A DNA stretch of 64,000 nt from positions 1 to 64,000 of the forward strand of contig JAGTXK010000239.1 of NCBI GenBank assembly GCA_019096195.1. Reading direction: 5' to 3'. The notes below the pieces were generated by a model. It did no database searches and was not told where the DNA came from. It saw only the letters and a program-made list of their open reading frames with translations. Position 1 is the stretch's first letter; each line of letters begins with the position of its first letter. Positions 47,734-58,734 of the stretch are shown here, in pieces. The position numbers and the translations under genes were made by a program. The DNA comes from Boletus sp. NGJ (lineage: Eukaryota > Basidiomycota > Agaricomycetes > Boletales > Boletaceae).

Positions 47734-48597
47734 TCAAAATACGTCCATGTATCCCTTACATCTCTCCCACAACCTCCACCATCGTCCCCCGTCCCACTCT
47801 CTTACCCTCGGCCACCCCTCGTGCGGCGCGATTTTTTCGATCCAGATCAAGACCGAACATATTGCAAAGTCGGCGTACGTTAGCTCGTGGCCCATGGCGA
47901 CGTCCCCGTCCCCGTCGCACGCGTTCTTCTCGAGAATGCCAGCCAGGAATGCGAATTGCGCCTGTACCGCCACCCACTGCTCCTCCCGCCTCCGCGCATG
48001 CAGTGCCCCGGCAGTATCATATGTGTCGCCTCTATGACCGGCGACACCGGCACGGAAATGGTTCTGCACGCGCGGGGGCAAACGTTGGTGACTCAGCGGT
48101 ACCAAGATCTGCAAGAGCGGCTGTACGAAGATCTCGGAGACGTAGTGGACAAAGAGCGTCTGCAATGCGCATGTGCCTTCTGGGACGACCGGACGCGCAG
48201 GGTATGTATGTTCGAGGTACTCTGCGATCGTGTTTGGGTGGGTGAGTACGACTGGGTGGGGTTGAGAGAGCGAGCCTGACGGATCAAAATGAGTGCTGCT
48301 AGAAACATGAGTAGGGTCGAGGATCGCGGGGAGGGTGTATACAGGTCGGCCATCGGGACGGGTGGAGGTAGGTGGCGCGTTGATGGCGCGCAGAGTTGGC
48401 TCGATATCTGGGAACTCAACCCAGCAGGTGCGGTAAGGAAGGCGTTTGTAGTTCAGGATCAGCCTGAAAACAATAATGAATAAATTCCGGAACGGGGAGA
48501 GATAGGAATGTGTTGACCTGATCCGCCAGGCATTGGGTGCCCAAGGCTGTGGAATGTTGGAGGGCACGTCGTATAAGATGATCATTGGTTGAGACAT
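47734..48597 (-). CDS. Glutathione S-transferase, etherase-like (GSTFuA type)
   Basis: The start MSQPMIILYDVPS is at 48597; an in-frame ATG three codons earlier is possible. One short intron (about 48473-48522) splits …APNAWRIR from LILNYKRLPYRTCWVEFPDIEP, a hallmark N-terminal thioredoxin-fold segment of the wood-decay-fungus etherase-like GSTs. PAILDP and a PNTIAEYLE segment supply the glutathione-site region, and the helical C-terminal domain ends ELTYADFAICSVLIWIEKIAP…GYMDVF. Members conjugate or cleave aromatic and wood-derived compounds with glutathione. The frame is intact. Confidence 0.83.
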   Translation of the reverse strand: MSQPMIILYDVPSNIPQPWAPNAWRIRSTHSYLSPFRNLFIIVFRLILNYKRLPYRTCWVEFPDIEPTLRAINAPPTSTRPDGRPVYTLPAILDPTHVSSSTHFDPSGSLSQPHPVVLTHPNTIAEYLEHTYPARPVVPEGTCALQTLFVHYVSEIFVQPLLQILVPLSHQRLPPRVQNHFRAGVAGHRGDTYDTAGALHARRREEQWVAVQAQFAFLAGILEKNACDGDGDVAMGHELTYADFAICSVLIWIEKIAPHEGWPRVREWDGGRWWRLWERCKGYMDVF

Positions 48598-50289
48598 GGC
48601 ATGCATATAGACTCGGAATATGTTACCCCACGAACATCTAGCGCTTAAGAAGTACCGCGAAACGGCGCGCTATCTGGAATGGGCCGACATCAAAGATTCG
48701 AATTAGAGACTTCATAACATGCTGTATATGCCAATGCTCTCTGTTCTCACCTAGGCGAGATGTCACATTCAACTTTGTTCGGGGTGAGCTGAGTGTGTTA
48801 ACCGGTGGCGGGGGCCATCAAGCAAGGGGGGGCCATAAATAATGCCCTCGACTGGACAGCGATATTGTGTAAAACTGAGCAGTCCATGACAACAACAGAT
48901 GGTAACACGCATGATAACGAGAACTTGAGCATACTACGGACAGCTTGAACACACCGGACCCGAAACGTTTCGACCACGATGAATGCCTAAAACGGAAAGT
49001 TCCGCCAGAAGTGGCGTTGCACACAGCACCGATGCTGTATTCGAATGGTTGCACAGCAGGGCTGCGCCTCTGAGTGTCCAAACGTGGAACAAAGTGCTGA
49101 ACTATCGCCAGAATATAGATTCCAGTGCGGACTTGCCCATTGAATGATTATGGCGACTGTTGACTTCCGAGTTCTCACCGTGCAATATACTTTGCCGGTA
49201 AACTTCTTTGACGGGATTTTCTCATCGGCGCCGATCTAGGTGGCTGATTCGAGAACCTGACTAATCAGCTGATCCATATCTACTCGGACATGAAAGCTCT
49301 ACGCATTCACGACTACAAGGACGCGATAAGACAAAACACTTGCCATTAAATAGACAGACAAGGCACAACGGCTGGTCTTGACGACGGAGCCTCCAACCGT
49401 CCAGACCGGGACAATGGGGCGATTGTGATGGTGCAAATTGTCGTTGATGAGCCCATCAGAGCTTCAAACAGGAAATGAACGAGGAATGCATGGTAGTGTC
49501 AAGTATCTGTGTCACGGATACATACCAGACACACCGGGGGTGGGGGGGTAATGAATGATAGGAAACCGCCGAGTCACTATGCGTGAGCGCTGGCGCCAAA
49601 AATTGGAGAGATAGAGTGATCCTGTAGGTGTACACGAGGCTGATTTTTACCCTTGGCATCTGAAACAGGGCAATAATCTCCCATCTGAGCGGTACATCAA
49701 ATGTCGAGCCAGCGAAAGACAGGTGACTTGACCGAGACCTCTCCTCGTAAACACCCTCACAACCATTGAGAACCATGCAAGTTGTGGAAATTCAATTGCC
49801 TACTGAGGATGAGGATGATTCCAACAGGCCTGAGGTTGCACATGGCTGAAAGCATTCAAGGGTGCTCGAGCTCGAAAAGTCGAATACCGCACAGGTTATG
49901 CAAGAACGTTCCACCTGAAGGGTGACATTCTTGGTTTCGGTCCACTGGAATCGCACGGGATTTCGACGGCTTACGGGGTGATATTTTACTCGCAATAATC
50001 GCGCAAAATGACTTACCAGGGTTCTGGATCAGGCTATGGTCCGTTTGGCGGTAACAATAATGACACCGCTGGCTCTGGCGGGCTCAGGGATAGAGGTGGT
50101 GCTTACGTCAGCTTCATAGCTTGGTGGCCTTTCTCAGGTGCACTAATACTTGAACAGCAGCGTGTGCGGATGTTCAATTTACCTCCTTTTCTTCCCTCTC
50201 TGCCCAAGTAGATTGTCGTGCTCTAATGTCGTATCTACTCTAGTCAACTACGACGTCCTCATCCTACGCCACCCCCCCTCGTCATTGCC
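48598..50289. other. Intergenic plus possible 5' exon of ATG13
   Basis: No gene is recognised in 48.6-50.0 kb. An ATG at 50008 opens a short glycine-rich frame (MTYQGSGSGYGPFGG) ending near 50095 at a GTGGTG donor-like site; this might be an upstream exon of the next gene, but I could not make the phases join. Confidence 0.4.
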
Positions 50290-52781
50290 ATGTCCCATGA
50301 CATCCAGAAGGCCGACCAAATCGCTCACAGGTTCTACACAAAGCTCTGTCTCGTCGTGAGCAATGCCAGAACCACTGCTGAGCCGAAGCATCAGGGAAAG
50401 GTTGACAAATGGGTGCGTTTGCTCCTCCATATCTCCCTGACCTTCACCAATCATATTCTGCCCAGTTCAATCTCGAGACACCCGATTCAGACATCTTCAA
50501 GGAACACCTCAGAATTTACCGTGCTGTCTCCTTCTCTCCCTCTCTACCGCCTTTCGAGCTTCAGGTCGTGCTATCCGTTCCCGAATTGACCAACAATCAA
50601 GTCCTCGTCTACCTTGCCCCTGATTCGTCTCGTGTCCGTATGGATCCCATCCCGCAACATATCCTGCTCGAGAACTGGCTCCTCGCTTTCTCTCCTACCT
50701 ACACCCCACCCGAACACAGCGTCGAGCCAGGCGATGTCGCTCCTTCTACTATCTATAAACATGGCATACCCCTCTTTCGCAGTCTATTCAGTCTTCTCCG
50801 TGTTCTTCCTTCCTGGAAGCTCTTCAGGAAATTACGACGTCGGATGAGCACTTCTTATCGCAATGGAAATCTCACCATTCAGCTCCGGCTCAAATCTCTG
50901 GAAGACTATCCCACTGACATACTCGATTTTGGTAAGTACCACGTGTTGTCATTCTAACCCTAGAAACCACGAGGTGCTCATGTCCGTCTTTGCGTACTGA
51001 AATTCATATGGTCTTTGCATAATACTACATCCTACCCGGTAGACGCACCTCCTGCACCAAATACAACCCCTCTCCCTTACGAAACACACACGTTCCCGTC
51101 CATCCCTCATCCGATGGGCACCCTCAGTCTCACAGCCAAGTACCTCACCTCCCCCAACTTCCAGCTCGATGAACTCGAATCATTGCTCTCGTCCCGGTTT
51201 CTGTCGTTGGACGAAGGTCCAGATTTTACTCCAACGTTGGTAAAGAACCAGCAGCGTGACTCCATGTCAATTCTTCCAGGTAGCCTTCGTACTTCCCTTC
51301 CAAAGTCGCCTCCCTCGTCTGTTGCGGGCCAGTTCGTGCTGCCTCTTGCCCACTCTCGCACAAATTCCATACCGGGCAGCCAAAGTCCTCGGAGTGCGGC
51401 GTTGCCGCTGAGTCGGACATCGACTAACATGGCCGCCGCTGGGTCAACTTCTGCCTTGTCCGTCACCTCCTCACGCCCAGAAGGGAGTACAACGTGGTCA
51501 AAGGAAGATGGGGCACCCTTAACTGGTATCGCTGCAAGAATTCGCAAGGAGAGCACCAGCACCACAGGAAGGAGCAGCCTTGTAGGCGCTGTCCTTTTTG
51601 ACATGCCCCTTTTTACTAATGTCTACCTTAGGATCTCCCTTCTCCACTGCCTATTCGCAGACCAAACATCAATCCAGTCCATCCATTCAAGTCTTCAACA
51701 CTTTCCTCGGGCTCGCCTTCTATCCATTCGCCTTCGCCTTCCCTTCGCCAACCTTCTCCGCTCACCAGTGGTGTTGCCCTTCCCAGTCTTCCAGCACGCC
51801 CCACACAGACCTCACCTAGTTCTTCTCGTGTGCCACCTTCCCCGGTCTGTGTGAACAAGCCTTCTCCACCATTCGCAACATCCAGTCTTGGTGATCGCCG
51901 CTCGCTCGCGTCTGCGGAAGGCGAGGACACCTCACCACGTCTGCCCACTCGTAAGCGCTACTCGAGTAGCTTTGGACATCGATACGCCACATCTGGCGGT
52001 GCTACGAGCGACGGAAGTCCAGGGAGCATCGCTGGCGTGGATCGCAAAGATGGTGAACGCTCAGGAGGCAGTGGCACAGGAGGTGGTAGTAGTGCACCTG
52101 CCTTTTTGGGTGCAACGACGGACGACGACGATATTTCGATTTTCGTGCAAGAGATCGACGCGCGAAAGCCACTCGCGTCGGTAGCTGCGAGGCAACCTTT
52201 ATCTGGGCCGCCTGATGTTTGGTCCAGGTCCAGCAGATTAACGTCGAGTCCAGGCACGTTGGGCCGGCATGGCATGCCGGATTCTGTCTCAGCAGCCGCT
52301 TCTGGGCCGGGGTCTGGGTCTGCTTCCGGAGCAGCGGGGGCTGGATTGGGACTAGTTGCCGGTGAGCGCCTACGACATTCTTCCGAGGGAATGAGTGCGA
52401 GCGACGGGCAGTCGCAACGGTCTTCGACGTCGATGGGACCTATGTTGACACGTGAGGCAGAGGTGGACGAGAAGCTGAGACATATGCACGAGGTGTTTAT
52501 GGCGTCGCTCGAAGGTCTCGGAAGTGGGAGTAGTCCGGAGGGACAGCGCCAGTGGTGGATCTGCAGGGTCTGGATTCGCGAGCGGGGTAGTCAGGGAAGA
52601 GGAGTCCGCGCCTATTTCGCGGCCCAGCAGTCGGGGAGCTGGTGGGTTGGGGTTGGGGCTTCCGAGCGGGCTTGGGAGAGAGAGACATTCCGGTTCATTG
52701 AGGTCTGTGAGTGTGACGGAGGCCTTATCGAGTGGCGGGCAGGTTGGAATATCGGGCAGGTTGGACATCGAGGGTGACTAG
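50290..52781 (+). CDS. ATG13: Autophagy protein Atg13
   Basis: Regulatory subunit of the Atg1 kinase complex that starts autophagy. The N-terminal HORMA domain is clear: KADQIAHRFYTKLCLVV, then after an intron FNLETPDSDIFKEHLRIYRA, VLSVPELTNNQVLVYLAPDSSRVR, ILLENWLL, TIYKHGIPLFRSLFSLLRVLPSW. After another intron comes the linker region with GTLSLTAKYL, then a long serine/proline-rich disordered stretch and DDDDISIFVQEIDARKPL, the conserved C-terminal segment. The start MSHDIQKADQ at 50290 is chosen for its match to the HORMA start. The last part changes frame near 52520: the natural-looking tail (RRDSASGGSAGSGF… to 52781) is in another frame from the preceding exon, so a small intron or sequence error is needed. 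Confidence 0.85.
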
Positions 52782-53685
52782 TGACGGTCGTATGGTGAAC
52801 GAGGACGGACGTACCATCTAGTTCATAGGCGTGCATAAGTGGTCGTGTTGGAGGTGGTCGCCGTCTAGATCCCGGGTTTTCACGACACCCACATTATTTG
52901 ACCTTGGTCTCTTTCCCTTCCCTTTACCCCCTCTGTCCTTCATATGCACTGACCTCGTCACACAAGAACCTTCTTCCGCACATACTCTACATATATTTGT
53001 TACCTCATCCACATATATGCATGTCTTTTGACTATTACTCTATCTAACTCCTATCGATAGCATCCAGTAGTGTTGTTCTCTGACTCGCATGTCGTTTGTA
53101 GTATCATTACTGTTACCTGGTAGGAACTAGTCGGGGCGGGCATGTCTGTTGCACGCCAGCGACGTACCCTGCTCCTGTTTATTATCATCTTCTTCCGCGA
53201 TTATTCATGCGAGGAGATTTTCCATGTGCGCGTACGGTGCACAACAGCGAAGGTGTCCTGAAACAAAGCACATCTTGGAGAACATGATTAAATCTATTGC
53301 TGCTATGATGTTGACTTTAGGCAAGAGAAAGAGGAATTAGTGTACAGTGCATGTATCGAGAAACGCGCAATGATTCATCGAAGTGAACACAAGAGTACAC
53401 CCAGAAGACTACTAATAATGAACCTCATTTGTCGATTGACGTCGATCCCCTTCACTCCCCTTCAACATTTCAACCTCCATCATCTCCTCATCGGACTCCT
53501 CCGGCACTGGATCAGCCCCGTCGCGAGATCCCTAACAAGCAAGTCAGATGAATCAACAAGTTGCATACCTCGTAAGTGACCCAGCCTAAGTACACTGGGC
53601 TCACCGCTGACCAAGCAGCAGGTTCACGCGCCTCTGTTGTCGGGAAGTGTAAATTAGGAGTCGTCGGTGACCGATGGAAGACAAA
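52782..53685. other. Intergenic between convergent genes
   Basis: Shared 3' region of ATG13 (plus) and the RNase P subunit gene (minus). Nothing else is recognised. Confidence 0.5.
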
Positions 53686-55121
53686 CTACTTCTGAACGAC
53701 ACCATCTTTCTTCTTCTTCTTCTTCTTCCGTGCCGGCGCGTCGTCAGGGACATTATGATCTGGGGCTGCAGCAGTCACTGCTGCACGTTGGGATGTCGCT
53801 GCCAGTCCGACTGTGCCAGAATCAGGTTCACGGCGGCGCTTCTTGGTGGCGAGGTGGTCATCCCGAGTTTTCCCCGGAGGGTGAGTAATGGGTACGCTTG
53901 GTTCGGTAGCTGGGGAACCGTTCGCTGTGTACGACCGAGCATGGGTCTCTGCGACCGCACTAGAAAGCTCCGTACGTTCAGCGGACTCGCTGGACAATAT
54001 CGGCACCACTATCCTGGGTTCAGAGAGAACGGTGCGATACGTTTTGCGCGCCTCTGAATAGGGTATGCATTAAGAATGTGAGGAAATCCAAGGACGCGAA
54101 GAATCTCGTGCTCACGGGCTCGCAGAACCAGGGATTTGGCCGCGACAGTGGACGCATCGTGCGCCAGATTCTGGGCCAAACCAAGTAGAGAGACCCTTTA
54201 GGACGTAGAACGGGAAATGAGATGCGTTTTGGGTTGACGTGAGGCGATAAACTCACAGGTTTTGAACGTCCCTTGGACCTCTATAATCGCCTTCTCCAAT
54301 AACCCCGCCACTAACGATGATTCCCTTACCCTTTGTGACTCGAAGAACCTCTCGCGCAGTGGCCCACCAGTTTCGTTTCGCGGTGAGCCCGGTGTCGCTC
54401 ACTTTGAGGCTTGCATGGCTGGATTCAGGGTCACCGAGAGCGCCCGCATAGTTAACTTCGAAAACAGCGCCATTTTTGATGGCCGTGCGGACGAGTGTAT
54501 GCTTGAGATGGAATGGGAGTCGTGGTAGGGTGAGGGGTAATGCAATGATATGAGCCGTTAATGGTGAGGGCAGACTATGTGTCAAACATGCTGCAGAAAA
54601 TGTAGTTGCGGTCGTAGGGGCGAGCGCGATGAGGTCATATGCATCTGCAATAGATCCATTGGGACTGGTCTGATGAACAGGGAAGAACGATCAGTCCAAG
54701 TGTGTAGGAGGCAACACGGGGAGAAAAAGGCACCAAACCGAACCCTTTTTCACTGTCTTCGTCGAGATTGATCGTCAAACGCTTCAGAAACACGACGCCA
54801 GTCCTATTTTTCAGTCGGGGCAACAGCGTGTCCAAGATGTTAACATGCGTCTTAGGGTCTATTTTCTTCTCGACTGTCTGGTTGAGAGCGATGACGGTGT
54901 ATCCCACTGTGTTTTGAGAAGTCGAAGAGAGGTGAAAAAATTGGAATGAAAGACTGACAATGGTCGAGAAGATCGATACGAGCTTCGATGGTTGCAACTT
55001 GAGCTGGGGTAAAGACAACGGTGCTGGTCACTTGCGGTTGCTTCCCTTTGTTCTTTTTTGACTGTAGCACGGCTCCATGACCTTGGTGAGCAACGACAGG
55101 GACGTTCAGGTCGAAGAACAT
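53686..55121 (-). CDS. RPP1: RNase P/MRP protein subunit Rpp30/Rpp1
   Basis: Protein subunit of nuclear RNase P and RNase MRP, with a PHP-like TIM-barrel fold. It starts MFFDLNVPV at 55121. After introns it reads VGYTVIALNQTVEKKID, YDLIALAPTTA, IIALPLTLPRLPFHLKHTLVRTAIKNGAVFEVNYA, LRVTKGKGIIVSGGV, YRGPRDVQNL and KSLVLRAQARKTYRTVL, all in the family's order. The intron between LRA and QARKTY (donor GTGAGC, acceptor ATTCAG) is needed to keep the frame. The C-terminus is a basic tail with seven consecutive lysines, coded by a CTT/TTC-rich repeat. It is tail-to-head with the transaldolase gene, on the same strand. Confidence 0.88.
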
Positions 55122-55365
55122 CTCGATGTCGGTTGAGTCGACGACTGGAGAGTTCGGATCAACCCGATCTTACCGTCAAGGTAGTCCAACAATCGAAACA
55201 AACTCAAGCTACTAGTGCTTACAGTAGTACTCTTCCGCACCATCCCAAGAATCTTTGAGAACAATACAACTCCTATAATACATAGTATGACAGTGGATAG
55301 GGATTTACCAACATACAACTTGAAGAAAAAGCAACTGGGGAAGAGAGATTTGAAACAGCCTTTAG

Positions 55366-56758
55366 TCAAACCGCCTGCAATTTTTCCTTCAAAACGTTCT
55401 TCAATGCATCGCCATCTTCTGCAAACTTTTTGATGCCTTCGTGCAGCTTGGCAAAGGCCATCTCATCTTGAAGCAGGGCCCAGCGGAACTTGGGCTCATT
55501 GTTGATATAGGAAACTCTGGGAATGGACTCGGCTTGAGCAGCCCCACAGCACTCAGCAAGCACTTCGGATAGCGTTTGACAGCCTGCCTACCTCTCTCTG
55601 AGTCAAGTTTCTTTGGAACAAGCTCAGTAGAGCTCTTCAATTCCTCCAACAGTTTCGGAGAAATAGTGAGGAAGTCAATTCCAGCAAGAGCCTTGATTTC
55701 TCCCACCTATGCAGGGAAATGTTATAAATGTGAATCGGAAAGACATATACATGGACTACCAACGTTTCGGAAACTGGCACCCATAACGATAGTTCTGTAA
55801 CCATGTTGCTTAAAGTAGTTGAATATCTTCTTCACAGATTGAACCCCAGGATCATCGTCACCCTCATAGTTTTTTCCGGTCGCTGTTTTATACCAATCAA
55901 GAATCTATCATTACCGATCGGTGTAAGTGGCTTCTCATAGATGGAATTAAATGTCGACGCACGCGTCCAACAAATGGGGAGACAAGCGTGACACCAGCTT
56001 CAGCGCACGCGACGGCCTGGGTAAACCCAAACATAAGTGTCAAGTTGCAGTGGATGCCGTCCGACTGTTCAAGCTCTCTGGCAGCTTGAATGCCTTCCCA
56101 CGTCGACGCGATCTTGATGAGAACACGTTCTTTATCGACTCCAACGGACTCGTAGAGCGTGATTAGTTCCCTTGCCTAGAAGCAATAATTGCATGACAAA
56201 GTTGTATGGGCCAATGGTCTGGACGCAATACTAATATACACCCACCTTCTTCTTCGTCGCTTCTGCATCAAATGAGAGACGGGCATCAACCTCCGTGGAA
56301 ACCCTGCCAGGGATGATGCCCAAAATCTCCTTCCCAAATTCAATCAGCTGTCAGCGTCGTAGACACAGTTTCAGACAGGGCATCCAAAAACGCATATGTT
56401 CCAAAGACCCACGAGGCGATCCATGGCCACGCACGCTTGGTCATGAAGTGTTCCGCCCTTGCTCTTGCCATATTCGATGGCGGAACTTACCAGGTGCGCA
56501 TATTGTGGCTTGTTCGCCGCAGCGAGAAGCAAAGTCGGATTTGTCGTGGCATCCTTGAAATTCAGATGAAAATCAGCACCATACATCTAGATATTCAGAT
56601 CATGTCGTTACCTGTGGTTTGTACACGCCAATAGCTGTTCACCAGGCCCATGAGCAGTTTGACGAGAATAGGGGCTGTCGGAGCTCACACTCGAAATCAC
56701 CAGAATCTGAGACAACGGTCGTCCCCGTCTGTTTGAGATAGTCGAGCGAGGTGGTCAT
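55366..56758 (-). CDS. TAL1: Transaldolase
   Basis: Pentose-phosphate-pathway enzyme transferring a dihydroxyacetone unit between sugar phosphates. The start [22 protein letters not shown] is at 56758. Exons give [28 protein letters not shown], the Schiff-base lysine segment [89 protein letters not shown] and the C-terminal [22 protein letters not shown]. All signature regions are present and no break is seen. There are several short introns. Confidence 0.93.
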
Positions 56759-57717
56759 AATGGAGTTGATGGTGAACGAGAATGTGTGTTGTTTTATGTG
56801 GTCGTGGTGTCGACTATGCCGGACATTGAGGCCGAGCAACTGTGGCACCAACTCGTCCTCTCTGCAAATTACAACCTCGCTGGATTTCCTTCCAACGACT
56901 TCTGCTAATAGGCGTTCCCAGACATCCGCGAAGTTCTCGAGTTGCTAGCGAAACGAAAATTTGGACCTTGAAAATTCTGCATCTGTAGCCGCTAGGCCCT
57001 GGTACAACCTGGAGTGTGAGCGCTCCGCACCGGTGGTTATCCATCTCTCATCCCGTTATTATCAATGTGGGCCCTGGCGGTTGCGGATCACTTCCTTCGA
57101 GTTCGGCAGGAGGGGGTTTAAATTTTTCAGACTTGGGTGTAGTACCTGGACAGGCGCGGGCACCCCATCCTCGCACGATTACAGTGACATCGAAAAGACG
57201 TAACCAAAGAGCCAGTGTCGCCGACACGGGTTATTCGTGACTTGAGTTCTCACAGCTCTCGTCGTCGCCGTTCTGGGGTTCCCATCAGATCATGGCATAT
57301 TTCCTCCTACCTGCATACATACGTACGAACGTGGCACAACGAAACGGACGGTTGATCCTAAGAGCGCCATCGCCGCACCCACTGCACAATGTGAGCACAA
57401 GGACCATAGTACGCACCAATGTCATACGGACATCCATATGAGCCCGTCATGTCACCCCCGTTCTGCGCGACGCCACTCTGCAGAGGGCCCGCATTTCATT
57501 GATTTGCCGTACGTGGTTTGAGTTAACTTTGAACGTTGAACCAAGGACCGATGCGTAAGGCCATACTAGTCACGTGTATATAAGAATACTGTAGCTCAGT
57601 TTGCCCCGGTACAAGAGCGTGATCCAGTTCTGTTCGTCCACACGTCCGAGTGTTTCCCCATTGAACTTTTCGATATTAGTCTCACTTGGCAAGTTCACCT
57701 CCTCGACTCATCAATGC
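56759..57717. other. Divergent promoter region
   Basis: Lies between transaldolase (minus) and the PIG-H gene (plus). A TATA box for the latter is listed separately; no other gene is recognised, although short open frames exist at 56961-57240. Confidence 0.5.
57577..57584 (+). promoter_or_regulatory. TATA box, PIG-H gene
   Basis: TATATAAG, preceded by CACGTG and located 141 bp upstream of the chosen ATG at 57718. Confidence 0.45.
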
Positions 57718-58653
57718 ATGCGCCAGATTCAGACCCGCCCTCTACCCGACACACACCCCGAATTCACAGTCACTCGCTGGCAAGGGTTCACCGAGTACCG
57801 GGTCGAGCATTGGCGTTTGGCGCGCGATGGAAGCGGGCGGATCGCGCGTGGGACCTGTGTCTGGTCTTGGGTCGACGTGGGCGTGTTGGTGCTCGTGCTC
57901 GTGGTCCTTTTGGGGCGGTTTGAGGTGCGTATCTTTTTTTTTCAATGGTGTGGAGTGCGGGAGCTGATTCGATTCGATTCTTTCTTTGTGTGGTATAGGC
58001 CCAACTTCCCATCCCTGTCCCTCGTTCTTTTTCCCTCCCGTGTTTGTCGTTGGCATCGGGATTGTGCCAACATGCCTCGTCTGGGCCCGCTGCACCCAAG
58101 TTCTCCATTGTACGCCTCAGCCTCAGCCTCACCATTCGCCATCCCTCATTCTCTTACCCTCTCCCCAAGAATCCCTCCTCGTCTTCCCCACACTCGGCAT
58201 CCAACTTGAATCCCACCTCGGCCACCCTTTCTTTCCCCCCATCACCACCACGCACCACTTTATCCCACTCTCGGCGTTCGAAGACGTCGTCGTACATGAA
58301 GGGTTTCGGAGATGAGACGCGAGATTCTATTTGGCTGCGTTGTGCCGGACAGGCACGGGGGTGGGGATGGGACGCGGACCACTGTTGCTGGTAGGGTGGT
58401 ACAGGTTCGCGTCGTGTTCGAGGTACGTCCACCCCACTGTGTTCATGACGGTCTTCACACCCACTCACGCGCAAAGAACATCCTTCCTTATTATCCGGTC
58501 CTCCACGCAGTCTATCTTGACGTCCAACAGACCCTCTGTCCACCGCCCAACCGGGTTGTGGAGACGGACGGTCGATGGATTACCAAGGCATATACGCTAT
58601 ATATGCTATATGTTATGTGTATACCTCTCCCCATGTCCTCCATCCTGGACTGA
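57718..58653 (+). CDS. PIG-H-like subunit of GPI-GlcNAc transferase
   Basis: Subunit (PIG-H / Gpi15) of the ER enzyme that adds GlcNAc to phosphatidylinositol in the first step of GPI-anchor synthesis. The start MRQIQTRPLPDTHPEFTV leads into GFTEYRVEHWRLARDGSGR and a hydrophobic hairpin (WVDVGVLVLVLVVLLGRF). After an intron of about 75 bp comes the conserved PIG-H domain, ESLLVFPTLGIQLESHLG, then FIPLSAFEDVVVHEGFRR, and after further splicing NILPYYPVLHAVYLDVQQTL. The 3' end is uncertain; the frame that follows the last motif stops at 58653. The alternative start at 57714 is out of frame. Confidence 0.75.
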
Positions 58654-58734
58654 GATACATTCTATTCCATCCCACTTCTCCCACATCCCGCAGTGATGGT
58701 GCGATGCAATTGAATGCGATGAATGAGGATGACA

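Noticed and set aside
53686-54057. Plus-strand frames opposite the RPP1 C-terminus
   Set aside because: Shadows of the minus-strand coding exons and the poly-lysine repeat.
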